A DNA stretch of 64,000 bases from Planctomycetota bacterium (GTDB taxonomy: Bacteria; Planctomycetota; Planctomycetia; Pirellulales; Pirellulaceae): positions 88,086 to 152,085 of the forward strand of contig JABAAE010000008.1 in NCBI GenBank assembly GCA_014238905.1, written 5' to 3'. The translations under genes were made by a program, and so were the position numbers. Every line of letters starts with the position of its first letter. Position 1 is the stretch's first letter. The notes beneath the pieces were generated by a model. The model worked only from the letters and a program-made list of their open reading frames with translations, was not told where the DNA came from and did not search any database. Shown in pieces: positions 19,971 through 28,709 of the stretch.

Positions 19971-21779
19971 ATGCTCCGAAAGTTTTTGGCAATCGTACTC
20001 CTTTGTTCGACGACGGTCTCTGGCGATCAACCTGGACCTAATATCCTGATGATTACCGTGGATGACATGAGTTGCGATTCGGTCGGGGCCTTCGACTGCC
20101 CATTACCGGGGACCACACCCAATATCGATCAACTCGCCAAACAGGGCATGAGATATCACTACGCCCATGTTCAGGTTGGTAACTGTTACCCTTCCAGAAA
20201 TGTCATGTTCTCCGGCCGGTACCCACACAATACGGGGGTAGAGGGTTTCTATCAGGTTAAAAACCCGCCCCACCCCCACCTGGTGGACTTGATGAAAGCG
20301 GCGGGCTACTTTGTAGCCATCAGGGGAAAGGTCTCTCACTCCACACCGTACCAACCGTACGACTGGGATGCCGACCTGACCAAAATCGACGGCCAGACAC
20401 AGCATGGCAAAAATGCCAAATCCTATTTCATTTCCACGCAAAAAGGCATTGAATTGGCGAAGCAGGCCAATCAACCATTTTGCCTGAGCATCAATATTTC
20501 TGATCCGCACAAACCGTTTTACGGTATCAATGGAGCCGGCGCGACAGTCAAAGACTCGAACGTTCCTTCCCGTATTTTCCAACCTGAAGAAGTCCCAATC
20601 CCCGGTTTTCTTTTTGATCATCCTGACGTTCGAAAAGAATTAGCCCATTACTACTCTTCGGTACGACGGGCAGACGATTGTGTTGGCGAAATTATCAAAG
20701 CATTGAACGCCTCCGGCCAGAAAGAAAATACCGTGATCCTATTCCTGTCCGATCACGGCATGCCCCTACCCTTTGCCAAAACCGCTCTTTGGCATCACAG
20801 CACCCGAACGCCATGGATTGTGAAGTGGCCCGGGGTCACCGACGCGGGAAAAGTTGATCGCACCCATATGATCTCCGCTGTGGATCTATTACCGACGGTC
20901 CTGGATATTGCTGGCGCCAAACATCCTGCGGGTATGGATGGAAAATCATTTTCGCCACTACTGCACGGCACATCCCAATCTGGCCGAGAAACCGTTTACA
21001 AGGTTTACAATGAAAACGCTGGCGGCAATCGCAGTCCGATGCGGAGCGTCCAATCCAAAAAATACGGCTACCTGTTTAATCCGTGGTCTGATGGTCAACG
21101 AGTTTTTGCTACCGCTACAACCGGAACCCTGACCTATCGAGCGATGCAAAAACTAGCCCCTGACAACCCGGAGATTGCGGCTCGATTGAAACACTTCCGG
21201 CATAACACTCCGGAAGAGTTCTACGATTATGAAAACGACCCGGATGCAAAAAATAACCTGATTAATGACTCACGTTTTGCGAAGGCCATCACCGAACACC
21301 GCGCAATAATGAAGCGATATATGCAACAATCCAATGATCCCATGCTGGAGGTTTTTCAAAAACGCTCAGATCCAATTTTCGTGAGCGACTATGTTGATCG
21401 GGTTCAAGCTGTCTCCGATGCTCGACGCCAGTCGAGACGGAAAACAAAACCATTAAAGGGCAACCCAAAAAAGGATTCAAAACTTTTCCAACTAATCCTC
21501 CCCACTCAACTCAAGAGAGATGCATCTCTTGTCGTCGAAATATCTCATCAGCTGCCGGCGGACCTCGGCAAGCAGATGTTTCACGTCACACTAAAAAAAG
21601 GCAATGGCGAAAGGATCAGTCGGAAAGTGGTTTCCGGTTCAGGTAGCGGTAGCCTGAAGGTCAATTTTGATTTACCCAATGGCTTGGATACCGATTCTGT
21701 AATCATTTCGACATTTGTAGGTGCAAGCTATCCAACCAATCGTTTACACCGCACCTCGAAACCAATTGCCTTAAAGTAA
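19971..21779 (+). CDS. Secreted type I sulfatase with C-terminal beta-rich extension
   Basis: 602 residues from ATG 19971, which gives a compact signal peptide (MLRKFLAIVLL and a Ser-Gly cleavage region). The motifs are ITVDDMSCDS for metal binding, C72-Y-P-S-R as the formylglycine site and LFLSDHGMP for the later metal ligands. The catalytic domain ends at about residue 460. The last 120 residues, after a basic linker rich in Arg and Lys, look like an extra beta-sandwich domain of unknown identity. The family hydrolyses sulfate esters; together with the flanking TauE/SafE gene and the sulfatase upstream it suggests a sulfated-polysaccharide catabolic cluster. The exact substrate subfamily was not determined. 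Confidence 0.9.
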   Translation: MLRKFLAIVLLCSTTVSGDQPGPNILMITVDDMSCDSVGAFDCPLPGTTPNIDQLAKQGMRYHYAHVQVGNCYPSRNVMFSGRYPHNTGVEGFYQVKNPPHPHLVDLMKAAGYFVAIRGKVSHSTPYQPYDWDADLTKIDGQTQHGKNAKSYFISTQKGIELAKQANQPFCLSINISDPHKPFYGINGAGATVKDSNVPSRIFQPEEVPIPGFLFDHPDVRKELAHYYSSVRRADDCVGEIIKALNASGQKENTVILFLSDHGMPLPFAKTALWHHSTRTPWIVKWPGVTDAGKVDRTHMISAVDLLPTVLDIAGAKHPAGMDGKSFSPLLHGTSQSGRETVYKVYNENAGGNRSPMRSVQSKKYGYLFNPWSDGQRVFATATTGTLTYRAMQKLAPDNPEIAARLKHFRHNTPEEFYDYENDPDAKNNLINDSRFAKAITEHRAIMKRYMQQSNDPMLEVFQKRSDPIFVSDYVDRVQAVSDARRQSRRKTKPLKGNPKKDSKLFQLILPTQLKRDASLVVEISHQLPADLGKQMFHVTLKKGNGERISRKVVSGSGSGSLKVNFDLPNGLDTDSVIISTFVGASYPTNRLHRTSKPIALK

Positions 21780-21967
21780 ATCCCCGGAAGTACTTGCTGC
21801 CGACCAGAGACACACTGGTAAACGCGTCCCTCCATCAAGATCTTTTTAAGACCCTCACCAGAACGAGGTGGGTCAAGGATTCGCCGGGACTAAAAAAGGG
21901 TTTAGATACCGATTAACATAATACGCTGAAGCCGGCATTCCTCCACCATCCCGAGATCGAAATCGCC

Positions 21968-23527
21968 ATGAGCAAAAAACAGAATCGCGCGTTGCGTTTT
22001 GCCAAATTTGCCGCTCGAATGATCCTCCTGCTGAGCGCACCGCTGATGCTTTCCTCTTTCCTGGCAGCCCAATCTGCACCACCGATAGACGCGGTGGCGA
22101 CCCCTCCCAAAAACGCCAAACATCCCATGGCCGGCATGGGAGTAATGTCAGGGGAGGTCACCCACCATTCGGCACTGGTGCAAATGCGGTTGACCGAAAC
22201 GGCAATGTCGGTCAATCAAGATGTTGCCGGGGCCTGGGGCTTTGTCGAATTCAGAGCTCAACCCAAGGGTCGCCGATCGGTACCGTTAGTGAAAACTGCG
22301 TACTGTCTTCCCCAGAGGGATTTTATTGCCCGCGTTCATTTCTCCAAACTGCTCGCCAATACCACATACGTTTGCACAAGCCGAATCGGCCCTACACCGG
22401 AAAACCTAAGTGAAGGTCCTACACTAGAATTCAAGACTCATCCCGGTCGGCAAAATGCAGATACCGTTCGGTTTGTCGTCGTGACGGGTATGAATTACGC
22501 GAAATTCCACGGTGACAATCGCATCGACAGAAAACGGCACCTCATACAGAACAACACCAATCTTCCCAAACCGTACGAAGGTAAAGACAAACACCTTGGG
22601 TACCCAGCTTTGGAAACCATCCTGAAAATCCAACCCGATTTTTTCGTCGGAACCGGCGACAATGTCTACTACGATACTCCCACCGATCCGCGGTCTCAAA
22701 CGATCCCCCAAATGAGACAAAAATGGCACCAGCAGTTCATCCAACCCAGATATCGCCAGCTGTTTGCCAAAGTACCTACCTTTTGGATGGTCGACGACCA
22801 CGACTACCGGATCGACGACAGTGACAATTCGGGGGAATATCTGCCTCTACCTGAAACAGGACGGCAAATATTGATGGAACAGTTACCCTATGCTCCTTTT
22901 AATGAACCCGCAGCCAAGACCTATCGCACCCACCGAGTGAGCAAAGATCTTCAAATTTGGCTTCCTGAGAATCGTTTTTACCGCAGCCCAAACTCACAAC
23001 CCGATACACCCGAGAAGTCCATTTGGGGAACCGAGCAAAAACGATGGTTGAAAAAATCCCTTTTGGCCAGCGACGCAACTTTTAAAATCCTCATTTCTCC
23101 CACGCCCATGATCGGGCCTGATGACTTGCGCAAGAAAGACAACCATTGTGACGTCGGAGGTTTTCGCCATGAACGGGATGAGTTCTTTAATTTCCTCAAA
23201 CAAAACAATCTGGTTAAAGGAAATTTCTTCATCGTGTGCGGTGATCGGCACTGGCAGTACCACGCCATGGATTCCACTGGACTGGAAGAGTTTTCCTGCG
23301 GTGCGTTGGTCGATGCCAATTCACGCTTAGGACGTCTGCCGGGTGACCCGGCTGGCACCGATCCTGAGGGGCTCATCAAACATCTGTATAATCAAACCAA
23401 ACGTTCCGGTGGCTTCCTGATGATCACCAGCCAGCCAGCCAACCAAGGAAAAAAGGCCACGCTGGCTTTTGAATTCCATGATGAAAAAGGAAAACTACTC
23501 TACCGTCACATTAAGAAAACCCCCTGA
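21968..23527 (+). CDS. PhoD-like alkaline phosphatase
   Basis: A 519-residue secreted protein. After a signal peptide (about 1-35) comes a fibronectin-like N-terminal domain (about 45-160) and the PhoD metallophosphatase domain. Visible motifs are GTGDNVYYD, WMVDDHDYR and CGDRHWQYH, the expected metal-binding elements. The family is a Ca/Fe-dependent phosphomono- or phosphodiesterase acting outside the cytoplasm. It stands alone, 188 bp after a sulfatase and 188 bp before the next DUF1549/1553 gene. No PHO-box-like repeats were seen upstream. Confidence 0.88.
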   Translation: MSKKQNRALRFAKFAARMILLLSAPLMLSSFLAAQSAPPIDAVATPPKNAKHPMAGMGVMSGEVTHHSALVQMRLTETAMSVNQDVAGAWGFVEFRAQPKGRRSVPLVKTAYCLPQRDFIARVHFSKLLANTTYVCTSRIGPTPENLSEGPTLEFKTHPGRQNADTVRFVVVTGMNYAKFHGDNRIDRKRHLIQNNTNLPKPYEGKDKHLGYPALETILKIQPDFFVGTGDNVYYDTPTDPRSQTIPQMRQKWHQQFIQPRYRQLFAKVPTFWMVDDHDYRIDDSDNSGEYLPLPETGRQILMEQLPYAPFNEPAAKTYRTHRVSKDLQIWLPENRFYRSPNSQPDTPEKSIWGTEQKRWLKKSLLASDATFKILISPTPMIGPDDLRKKDNHCDVGGFRHERDEFFNFLKQNNLVKGNFFIVCGDRHWQYHAMDSTGLEEFSCGALVDANSRLGRLPGDPAGTDPEGLIKHLYNQTKRSGGFLMITSQPANQGKKATLAFEFHDEKGKLLYRHIKKTP

Positions 23528-23597
23528 ATAGTCGCCGGAGGCCCCGTAAAAACACCAAACCGATTCGGTCAAATTTCCCGTCGATGAATTTCTGTTT

Positions 23598-23623
23598 ATG
23601 GGATCCCATGATTGGGGTATAGT
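23598..23623 (+). promoter_or_regulatory. 12-bp perfect palindrome beside a TATAGT box
   Basis: ATGGGATCCCAT at 23598-23609 is a perfect palindrome, followed eight bases later by TATAGT (23618-23623), about 93 bp before the next coding start. No convincing -35 hexamer is present. It could be an operator for the third cytochrome-like pair, but this is weak. Confidence 0.2.
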
Positions 23624-23715
23624 AAAAGTCGTCATTGGCGAATGCCCCCCTTTGAATCCTGCCTAATGCCACCCGCCTGCACACCTATACAAATGACGTT
23701 TTGGAGATCCACCCC

Positions 23716-26700
23716 ATGGTAGCAAGATGCACCGTTTCGGCTGGATTCACCAAGGCAATCGACTGGTTCGCCTTTTGCCTGCTTCCCTGTGTTCTACTAA
23801 GCGGCCAACTGCTACCCGGCCAGTCAGAAATTGAAAAAGAAAAAATCGACTTTTTCGAGTCAAAAATCCGTCCCGTTCTAATTGAACATTGTTACGAATG
23901 CCATTCCGAAAAGGCCCAAAAGGAAAACAACCTCAAAGGAGGCCTTATACTGGATACCAGGAAGTCCATACGGACGGGGGGAGACAGTGGGCCAGCAGTC
24001 GTTCCCGGTAAAGAAGCCGAAAGCCTCCTGTTAAGCGCACTCCGCCACGATGATTATGAAATGCCTCCCAGCGGCAAGCTTTCCGAAAAGATTATCGCCG
24101 ATTTTACTCACTGGATCCGCTCGGGCGCAGTCGATCCCCGTGATGCTGATTTGGCACCCAGAAAAAATGAAATCGACTTTGATGCCGCCAACCAATTTTG
24201 GTCATTCCAACCGCCCCAACCCTCGGCACCGCCACCGGTAAAGGATACCCACTGGCCAAAAACCTGGATCGATCGATTCGTTTTGGCCACCATGGAAAAA
24301 GAGAAGCTCATTCCAGTCAATTCAGCCGAAAAGACGGCATTGATCCGACGCGCAACTTTTGATCTGACGGGGCTTCCGCCGACTCCGCAAGACGTATCCG
24401 ATTTCGTTTTGGATCGGTCGGAGACTGCCTTCGAAAATGTTATCGACCGACTGCTCGATTCGCCACGTTACGGGGAGCGATGGGGACGACACTGGCTGGA
24501 TGTCGCCCGATATGCCGAGGACCAAGCCCATACATTCGGGGTAAGCAAACGCGTCCACGCATTTCAATATCGGGATTGGGTCATCGAGGCCTTTAATAAA
24601 GACATGCCCTATGACCGCTTCGTGAAACTCCAAATTGCCGGGGACCTGTTACTCGACGAGTCTGCCAACCAGTTCGAACGCATCGCTGGACTGGGATTCT
24701 CGGGTCTAGGTGCGATCTACTACAAGAATTCCGACAAAGCGAAAGCCATCGCAGACGAATTGGACGATCGGGTCGATACCCTGACGCGGGCGTTCCTTGG
24801 ACTGACTGTTTCATGCGCCCGGTGTCACGATCATAAATTCGATCCGATACCCACCCAAGACTATTATTCCCTGGCAGGAATTTTTGCCAGCACACGTCTG
24901 TCGGACCGTCCACTCGTTTCTGCTCCGATCATGGAAACCTACAACCAATCTCAGGCAGTCGTTCGCCAAAGAGAAAAACAACTTAAACAATTTCGAGTCG
25001 ATCACAAAACGCGTATCGCCGAAGAACAGCGTCACGTCATCGCAAAATACATGATTGCCACCTGGATGACTCGGAACCAAAAACTGGCCAAACAGAAGGT
25101 CGATATTCCTGATGTAAACGACGGCTTATTGAAAAAAAAATGGCTTGCTCTTTGGGAAAAATTCCTCACGCCAAAAAACAAGGCTTTGGAGAAAATCGAG
25201 GCATTAAGACCCTGGTTGAAATCAAAACAGCCCGATGGCAAGAGTCATCTTGAGAAAGCCCCCGCCGAAGTCATTGCCATTGCCAACCAGTTTCAGGCTG
25301 ACATTATTGATTTACTCGATCAACGGGACGAAAAAAACAAACCGAAACCCCAAAAAGCTATTTTCACCAGCCCGGTGATCACCCAGAAGAATCGCAGCCT
25401 CTCGATCGACATTGATATCAAGGGTGCCAACGACCTGTATTTGGTGGTGACCGACGCAGGAAATGGCATCAGTAATGACTGGGCCAGTTGGCTGGACCCT
25501 GTCATCACAGGATCGCAGGGAATCATCCGCCTCAACGAACTGAAATACACGCAGGGCACCACGGACTGGAAATCCATTCGCATCAACCGCAATGTCAACG
25601 ATGAACCGTTGAAAATAGGAGAAACCACCTATCAACACGGAATCGGTACCCACGCCAATTCAGTCATTCATTATCGCCTGCCGGGTAAACATGACAGATT
25701 CCGAGCCACCGGCTACCTCGATGGAAATGGCACGGGGTCGGTGCACTTTCGAGTTTATACCGGACCACCTGCCGACTTAAAGGAGAATCTGTCACCCAAA
25801 TTATCTAAACAACAAACCGAGTTGATCAAATCGTTCTTCTCCCAATCAGGGCCATTCTCTATTGCTGACTCGGCTCTCCCGGAACACCTCTCCCTGCCAA
25901 ATCAGCAAGAGTTGAAAACCATTGAACACGAACTGAAATCAGCCATCGAATCGTCACCACCGGCTCCCCCAAGGGCCCACGCCATCGACGATTCCAAAGG
26001 TCAAGACCTGAAGGTCTACGTACGAGGGAACCCCGCGCGTCAGGGAGACGTCGCTCCCAGAAGATTCCTTCGAATCCTTGCCGGTGAAGACCGCCCGGTC
26101 TACTCCAAAGGGAGCGGACGTGAACAACTGGCGGAGGAAATTGCCAGTTCCTCAAACCCGTTGACAGCCCGCGTGATAGTCAATCGGGTTTGGCAACATC
26201 ACTTCGGAACAGGACTTGTTGCGACCAGCAGTAATTTTGGCATGCTGGGTGATCGTCCCAGCCATCCCGAACTTCTTGACACCCTCTCGGTTGCGTTCAT
26301 TAAGTCCAACTGGTCAATAAAATGGCTTCACCGCGAGATCATGCGTTCTAAAACCTATCAGGCGTCTAGCGATCATCACGTGGAAAACTCAAATAGTGAT
26401 CCCACAAATCGTTTTCTCTGGAGGATGAATCGACGTCGACTCGACGTGGAGTCTTGGCGGGACGCGTTACTGAAAGTATCGGGTAACCTGGACTTGGCGA
26501 TGGGTGGCCCAACGATACGACTATCAGATAACGGCAACCATCGACGAACAGTGTATGCCAGTATCAGCCGACACGAATTGGATGGGCTACTTCGTCTTTT
26601 TGATTTCCCTGATGCCAACGTCACCAGCTCAGGTCGGTCTCAAACCACCGTTCCCCAACAGCAGTTATTTGTCCTTAATAGCGAATTTTTTATAAGTCAG

Positions 26701-26922
26701 GCCAAGGATTTTGCCAAACGAATTCAAGATTCTGGTGATAACGATGTGACAAGGATCCAACAGGCGTACCGCATTCTATACGGCCGGCAGCCTCAGCCGA
26801 CGGAAATAAATATCGCAATCGAGTTCCTGGCCGTTGAAGCCTCTCAACAGGACAAGTTGTCGAAATGGGAACAGTATGCCCAAGCGCTGCTTGGGGCAAA
26901 CGAATTTTTATATGTAGATTAG
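23716..26922 (+). CDS. Secreted PSCyt1-DUF1549-DUF1553 protein with NPCBM-like insert
   Basis: 1068 residues from ATG 23716, preceded by TTGGAGAT; the TTG at 23701 in the same frame is less likely. A signal peptide is followed by PSCyt1 (about 45-140) with C59-Y-E-C62-H63. DUF1549 follows (about 184-395) with C367-A-R-C370-H371 then DHKFDP. Next is a charged, probably helical stretch (about 400-545), an NPCBM-like beta domain (about 548-685, with TYQHGIGTHANS, typical of this module) and DUF1553 (about 799-1068) ending in GANEFLYVD. NPCBM modules bind carbohydrates in glycoside hydrolases, so the insert probably targets the protein to a glycan (inference). The DUF1501 partner follows after 122 bp. 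Confidence 0.93.
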   Translation: MVARCTVSAGFTKAIDWFAFCLLPCVLLSGQLLPGQSEIEKEKIDFFESKIRPVLIEHCYECHSEKAQKENNLKGGLILDTRKSIRTGGDSGPAVVPGKEAESLLLSALRHDDYEMPPSGKLSEKIIADFTHWIRSGAVDPRDADLAPRKNEIDFDAANQFWSFQPPQPSAPPPVKDTHWPKTWIDRFVLATMEKEKLIPVNSAEKTALIRRATFDLTGLPPTPQDVSDFVLDRSETAFENVIDRLLDSPRYGERWGRHWLDVARYAEDQAHTFGVSKRVHAFQYRDWVIEAFNKDMPYDRFVKLQIAGDLLLDESANQFERIAGLGFSGLGAIYYKNSDKAKAIADELDDRVDTLTRAFLGLTVSCARCHDHKFDPIPTQDYYSLAGIFASTRLSDRPLVSAPIMETYNQSQAVVRQREKQLKQFRVDHKTRIAEEQRHVIAKYMIATWMTRNQKLAKQKVDIPDVNDGLLKKKWLALWEKFLTPKNKALEKIEALRPWLKSKQPDGKSHLEKAPAEVIAIANQFQADIIDLLDQRDEKNKPKPQKAIFTSPVITQKNRSLSIDIDIKGANDLYLVVTDAGNGISNDWASWLDPVITGSQGIIRLNELKYTQGTTDWKSIRINRNVNDEPLKIGETTYQHGIGTHANSVIHYRLPGKHDRFRATGYLDGNGTGSVHFRVYTGPPADLKENLSPKLSKQQTELIKSFFSQSGPFSIADSALPEHLSLPNQQELKTIEHELKSAIESSPPAPPRAHAIDDSKGQDLKVYVRGNPARQGDVAPRRFLRILAGEDRPVYSKGSGREQLAEEIASSSNPLTARVIVNRVWQHHFGTGLVATSSNFGMLGDRPSHPELLDTLSVAFIKSNWSIKWLHREIMRSKTYQASSDHHVENSNSDPTNRFLWRMNRRRLDVESWRDALLKVSGNLDLAMGGPTIRLSDNGNHRRTVYASISRHELDGLLRLFDFPDANVTSSGRSQTTVPQQQLFVLNSEFFISQAKDFAKRIQDSGDNDVTRIQQAYRILYGRQPQPTEINIAIEFLAVEASQQDKLSKWEQYAQALLGANEFLYVD

Positions 26923-27044
26923 ACAATGGAATTTTAACGGAGACATTTCCAATCTAGCGAGCGGATATTCACATCAGGCAACGTCCGTTCCCAGAGGACC
27001 ACTTTTAGTCCAACGAAACCCAACCGACCATCACAGAATCCACA

Positions 27045-28484
27045 ATGAGCCGAAATCGAAGACAACCAACGGTCGTTTTTCCAAACCGATCTGCTCCCAC
27101 CAGCCGCCGAGAATTTCTCCAGCGAATGGGAACCGGTATGGGCACACTCGGCCTCGCTGGCATTCTTCAGCAGGAGCAACTCGCTTCCGCGGCAACCGAG
27201 AGTACCAGCTCCAATCCACTGGCACCCAAGGCATCCCATTTCCCGGCCAAAGCCAAACACATCATCCACCTTTTCATGAACGGTGGTCCTTCTCAGGTCG
27301 ATACATTTGATCCCAAACCGATGCTTACCAAATACCATGGGCAACGGCCAAAAGGAGCAGATTTAAAAACCGAAAGACGGACCGGCGGATTACTGAAAAG
27401 CCCGTTTAAATTTCAGAAATGCGGCAAATCCGGAGTTGAGGTCAGTGAGATCTTTCCACAGGTTGCCAAGTGTATCGATGACATTTGTGTGATTCGGTCC
27501 ATGCACACCGACGTCCCCAACCACGAACCCTCTCTCTACATGATGAACTCGGGTGTCATTCAACCGACGCGTCCTTCGATGGGTTCCTGGCTTTCTTATG
27601 GACTGGGGAGTGAAAACCAGAACCTCCCGGGATTTGTGGTGCTCTGCCCGGGCAAACCGGTTGTCGGACCTCAACTGTGGGGCAACAGTTTTTTGCCCGG
27701 CATCTTCCAGGGATGCCATATCAACAATGGCAAAATCGATCCCAGGCGGGTGATAGACCATATCAACAACAACCATCTTTCCCGTTCCAGTCAACGTCAA
27801 CAACTCGACCTGTTAACACGTCTCAATCTCGAACATCTCAAAAAACGGGAAGCCGACAATCAACTGGAGGCTCGCATCGAATCTTTGGAGATGGCTTACC
27901 GCATGCAGGAGGACGCTCAAGAGGCATTTGACTTGGAGCGTGAAACCAGCATGACGCGCGATCAATATGGAAAAAGTCAATTCGGAAACGCCTGCCTGGT
28001 CGCTCGGCGACTGGTCGAGCGGGGGGTGAGAATGGTCCAGGTTTTTTACGGCGGTGGACAACCGTGGGACGACCATGGCAATATTGAAGCCGGTCATCGC
28101 AGCAAGGGATTAGCAAGTGACAGGTCCGTCGCAGCATTACTTGTTGATTTAAAATCTCGCGGTTTGCTTGATGAAACCTTGATCCTGTGGGGGGGAGAAT
28201 TCGGCAGAACACCTTCTTCGGAGGGATCCAATGGCCGTGATCATAACAACCATGGATTTAGTGTGTGGCTTGCCGGCGGCGGTATCCGGGGCGGCATGAC
28301 CTATGGAGCCACCGATGAATTCGGATTTGCAGCCGTCGAAAACAAGGTACACGTGCATGATCTGCACGCTACCATGCTCCATTTGATGGGAATCGACCAT
28401 CGCAAACTAACTTATCGTTACAGTGGCAGAGACTTTCGCCTGACCGACGTTCATGGCCGCGTCGTCAACGAAATCATCAGCTAG
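27045..28484 (+). CDS. DUF1501 protein, Tat-exported, third pair
   Basis: 479 residues. The signal has TSRREFLQRMG and a glycine-rich hydrophobic core. The family motif GGPSQVDTFDPKP is near residue 82. The late block GGEFGRTPSSEGSNGRDHNNHGF and the C-terminal DEFGFAAV and LMGIDHRKLTY closely parallel the partners at 14068 and 61013. It is read with the DUF1549/1553 gene 122 bp upstream. By family knowledge it has an alkaline-phosphatase-like fold without an established substrate. It ends in a TAG codon, one of several genes here that use TAG as a normal stop. Confidence 0.92.
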   Translation: MSRNRRQPTVVFPNRSAPTSRREFLQRMGTGMGTLGLAGILQQEQLASAATESTSSNPLAPKASHFPAKAKHIIHLFMNGGPSQVDTFDPKPMLTKYHGQRPKGADLKTERRTGGLLKSPFKFQKCGKSGVEVSEIFPQVAKCIDDICVIRSMHTDVPNHEPSLYMMNSGVIQPTRPSMGSWLSYGLGSENQNLPGFVVLCPGKPVVGPQLWGNSFLPGIFQGCHINNGKIDPRRVIDHINNNHLSRSSQRQQLDLLTRLNLEHLKKREADNQLEARIESLEMAYRMQEDAQEAFDLERETSMTRDQYGKSQFGNACLVARRLVERGVRMVQVFYGGGQPWDDHGNIEAGHRSKGLASDRSVAALLVDLKSRGLLDETLILWGGEFGRTPSSEGSNGRDHNNHGFSVWLAGGGIRGGMTYGATDEFGFAAVENKVHVHDLHATMLHLMGIDHRKLTYRYSGRDFRLTDVHGRVVNEIIS

Positions 28485-28709
28485 GATGGTTTCCAGACCG
28501 AATCCTTGGGTTGATCAATCGCCACGCCTGAAATGGCTTGGTGCTTTCTCAGAATTTCGTCAGGTCCTTTTCGCCGTTTGGTGAAATGGTTTTTGACGCA
28601 GGCCGCTCGCTGATCTCCATTTAAATCGGCAAGGTTGATTCATCGCAGTGGAACGGTCAAACTGAATTGAGTTCCCACCTCTTCCATTGCGAAAATCCCA
28701 GGCTTTGTC

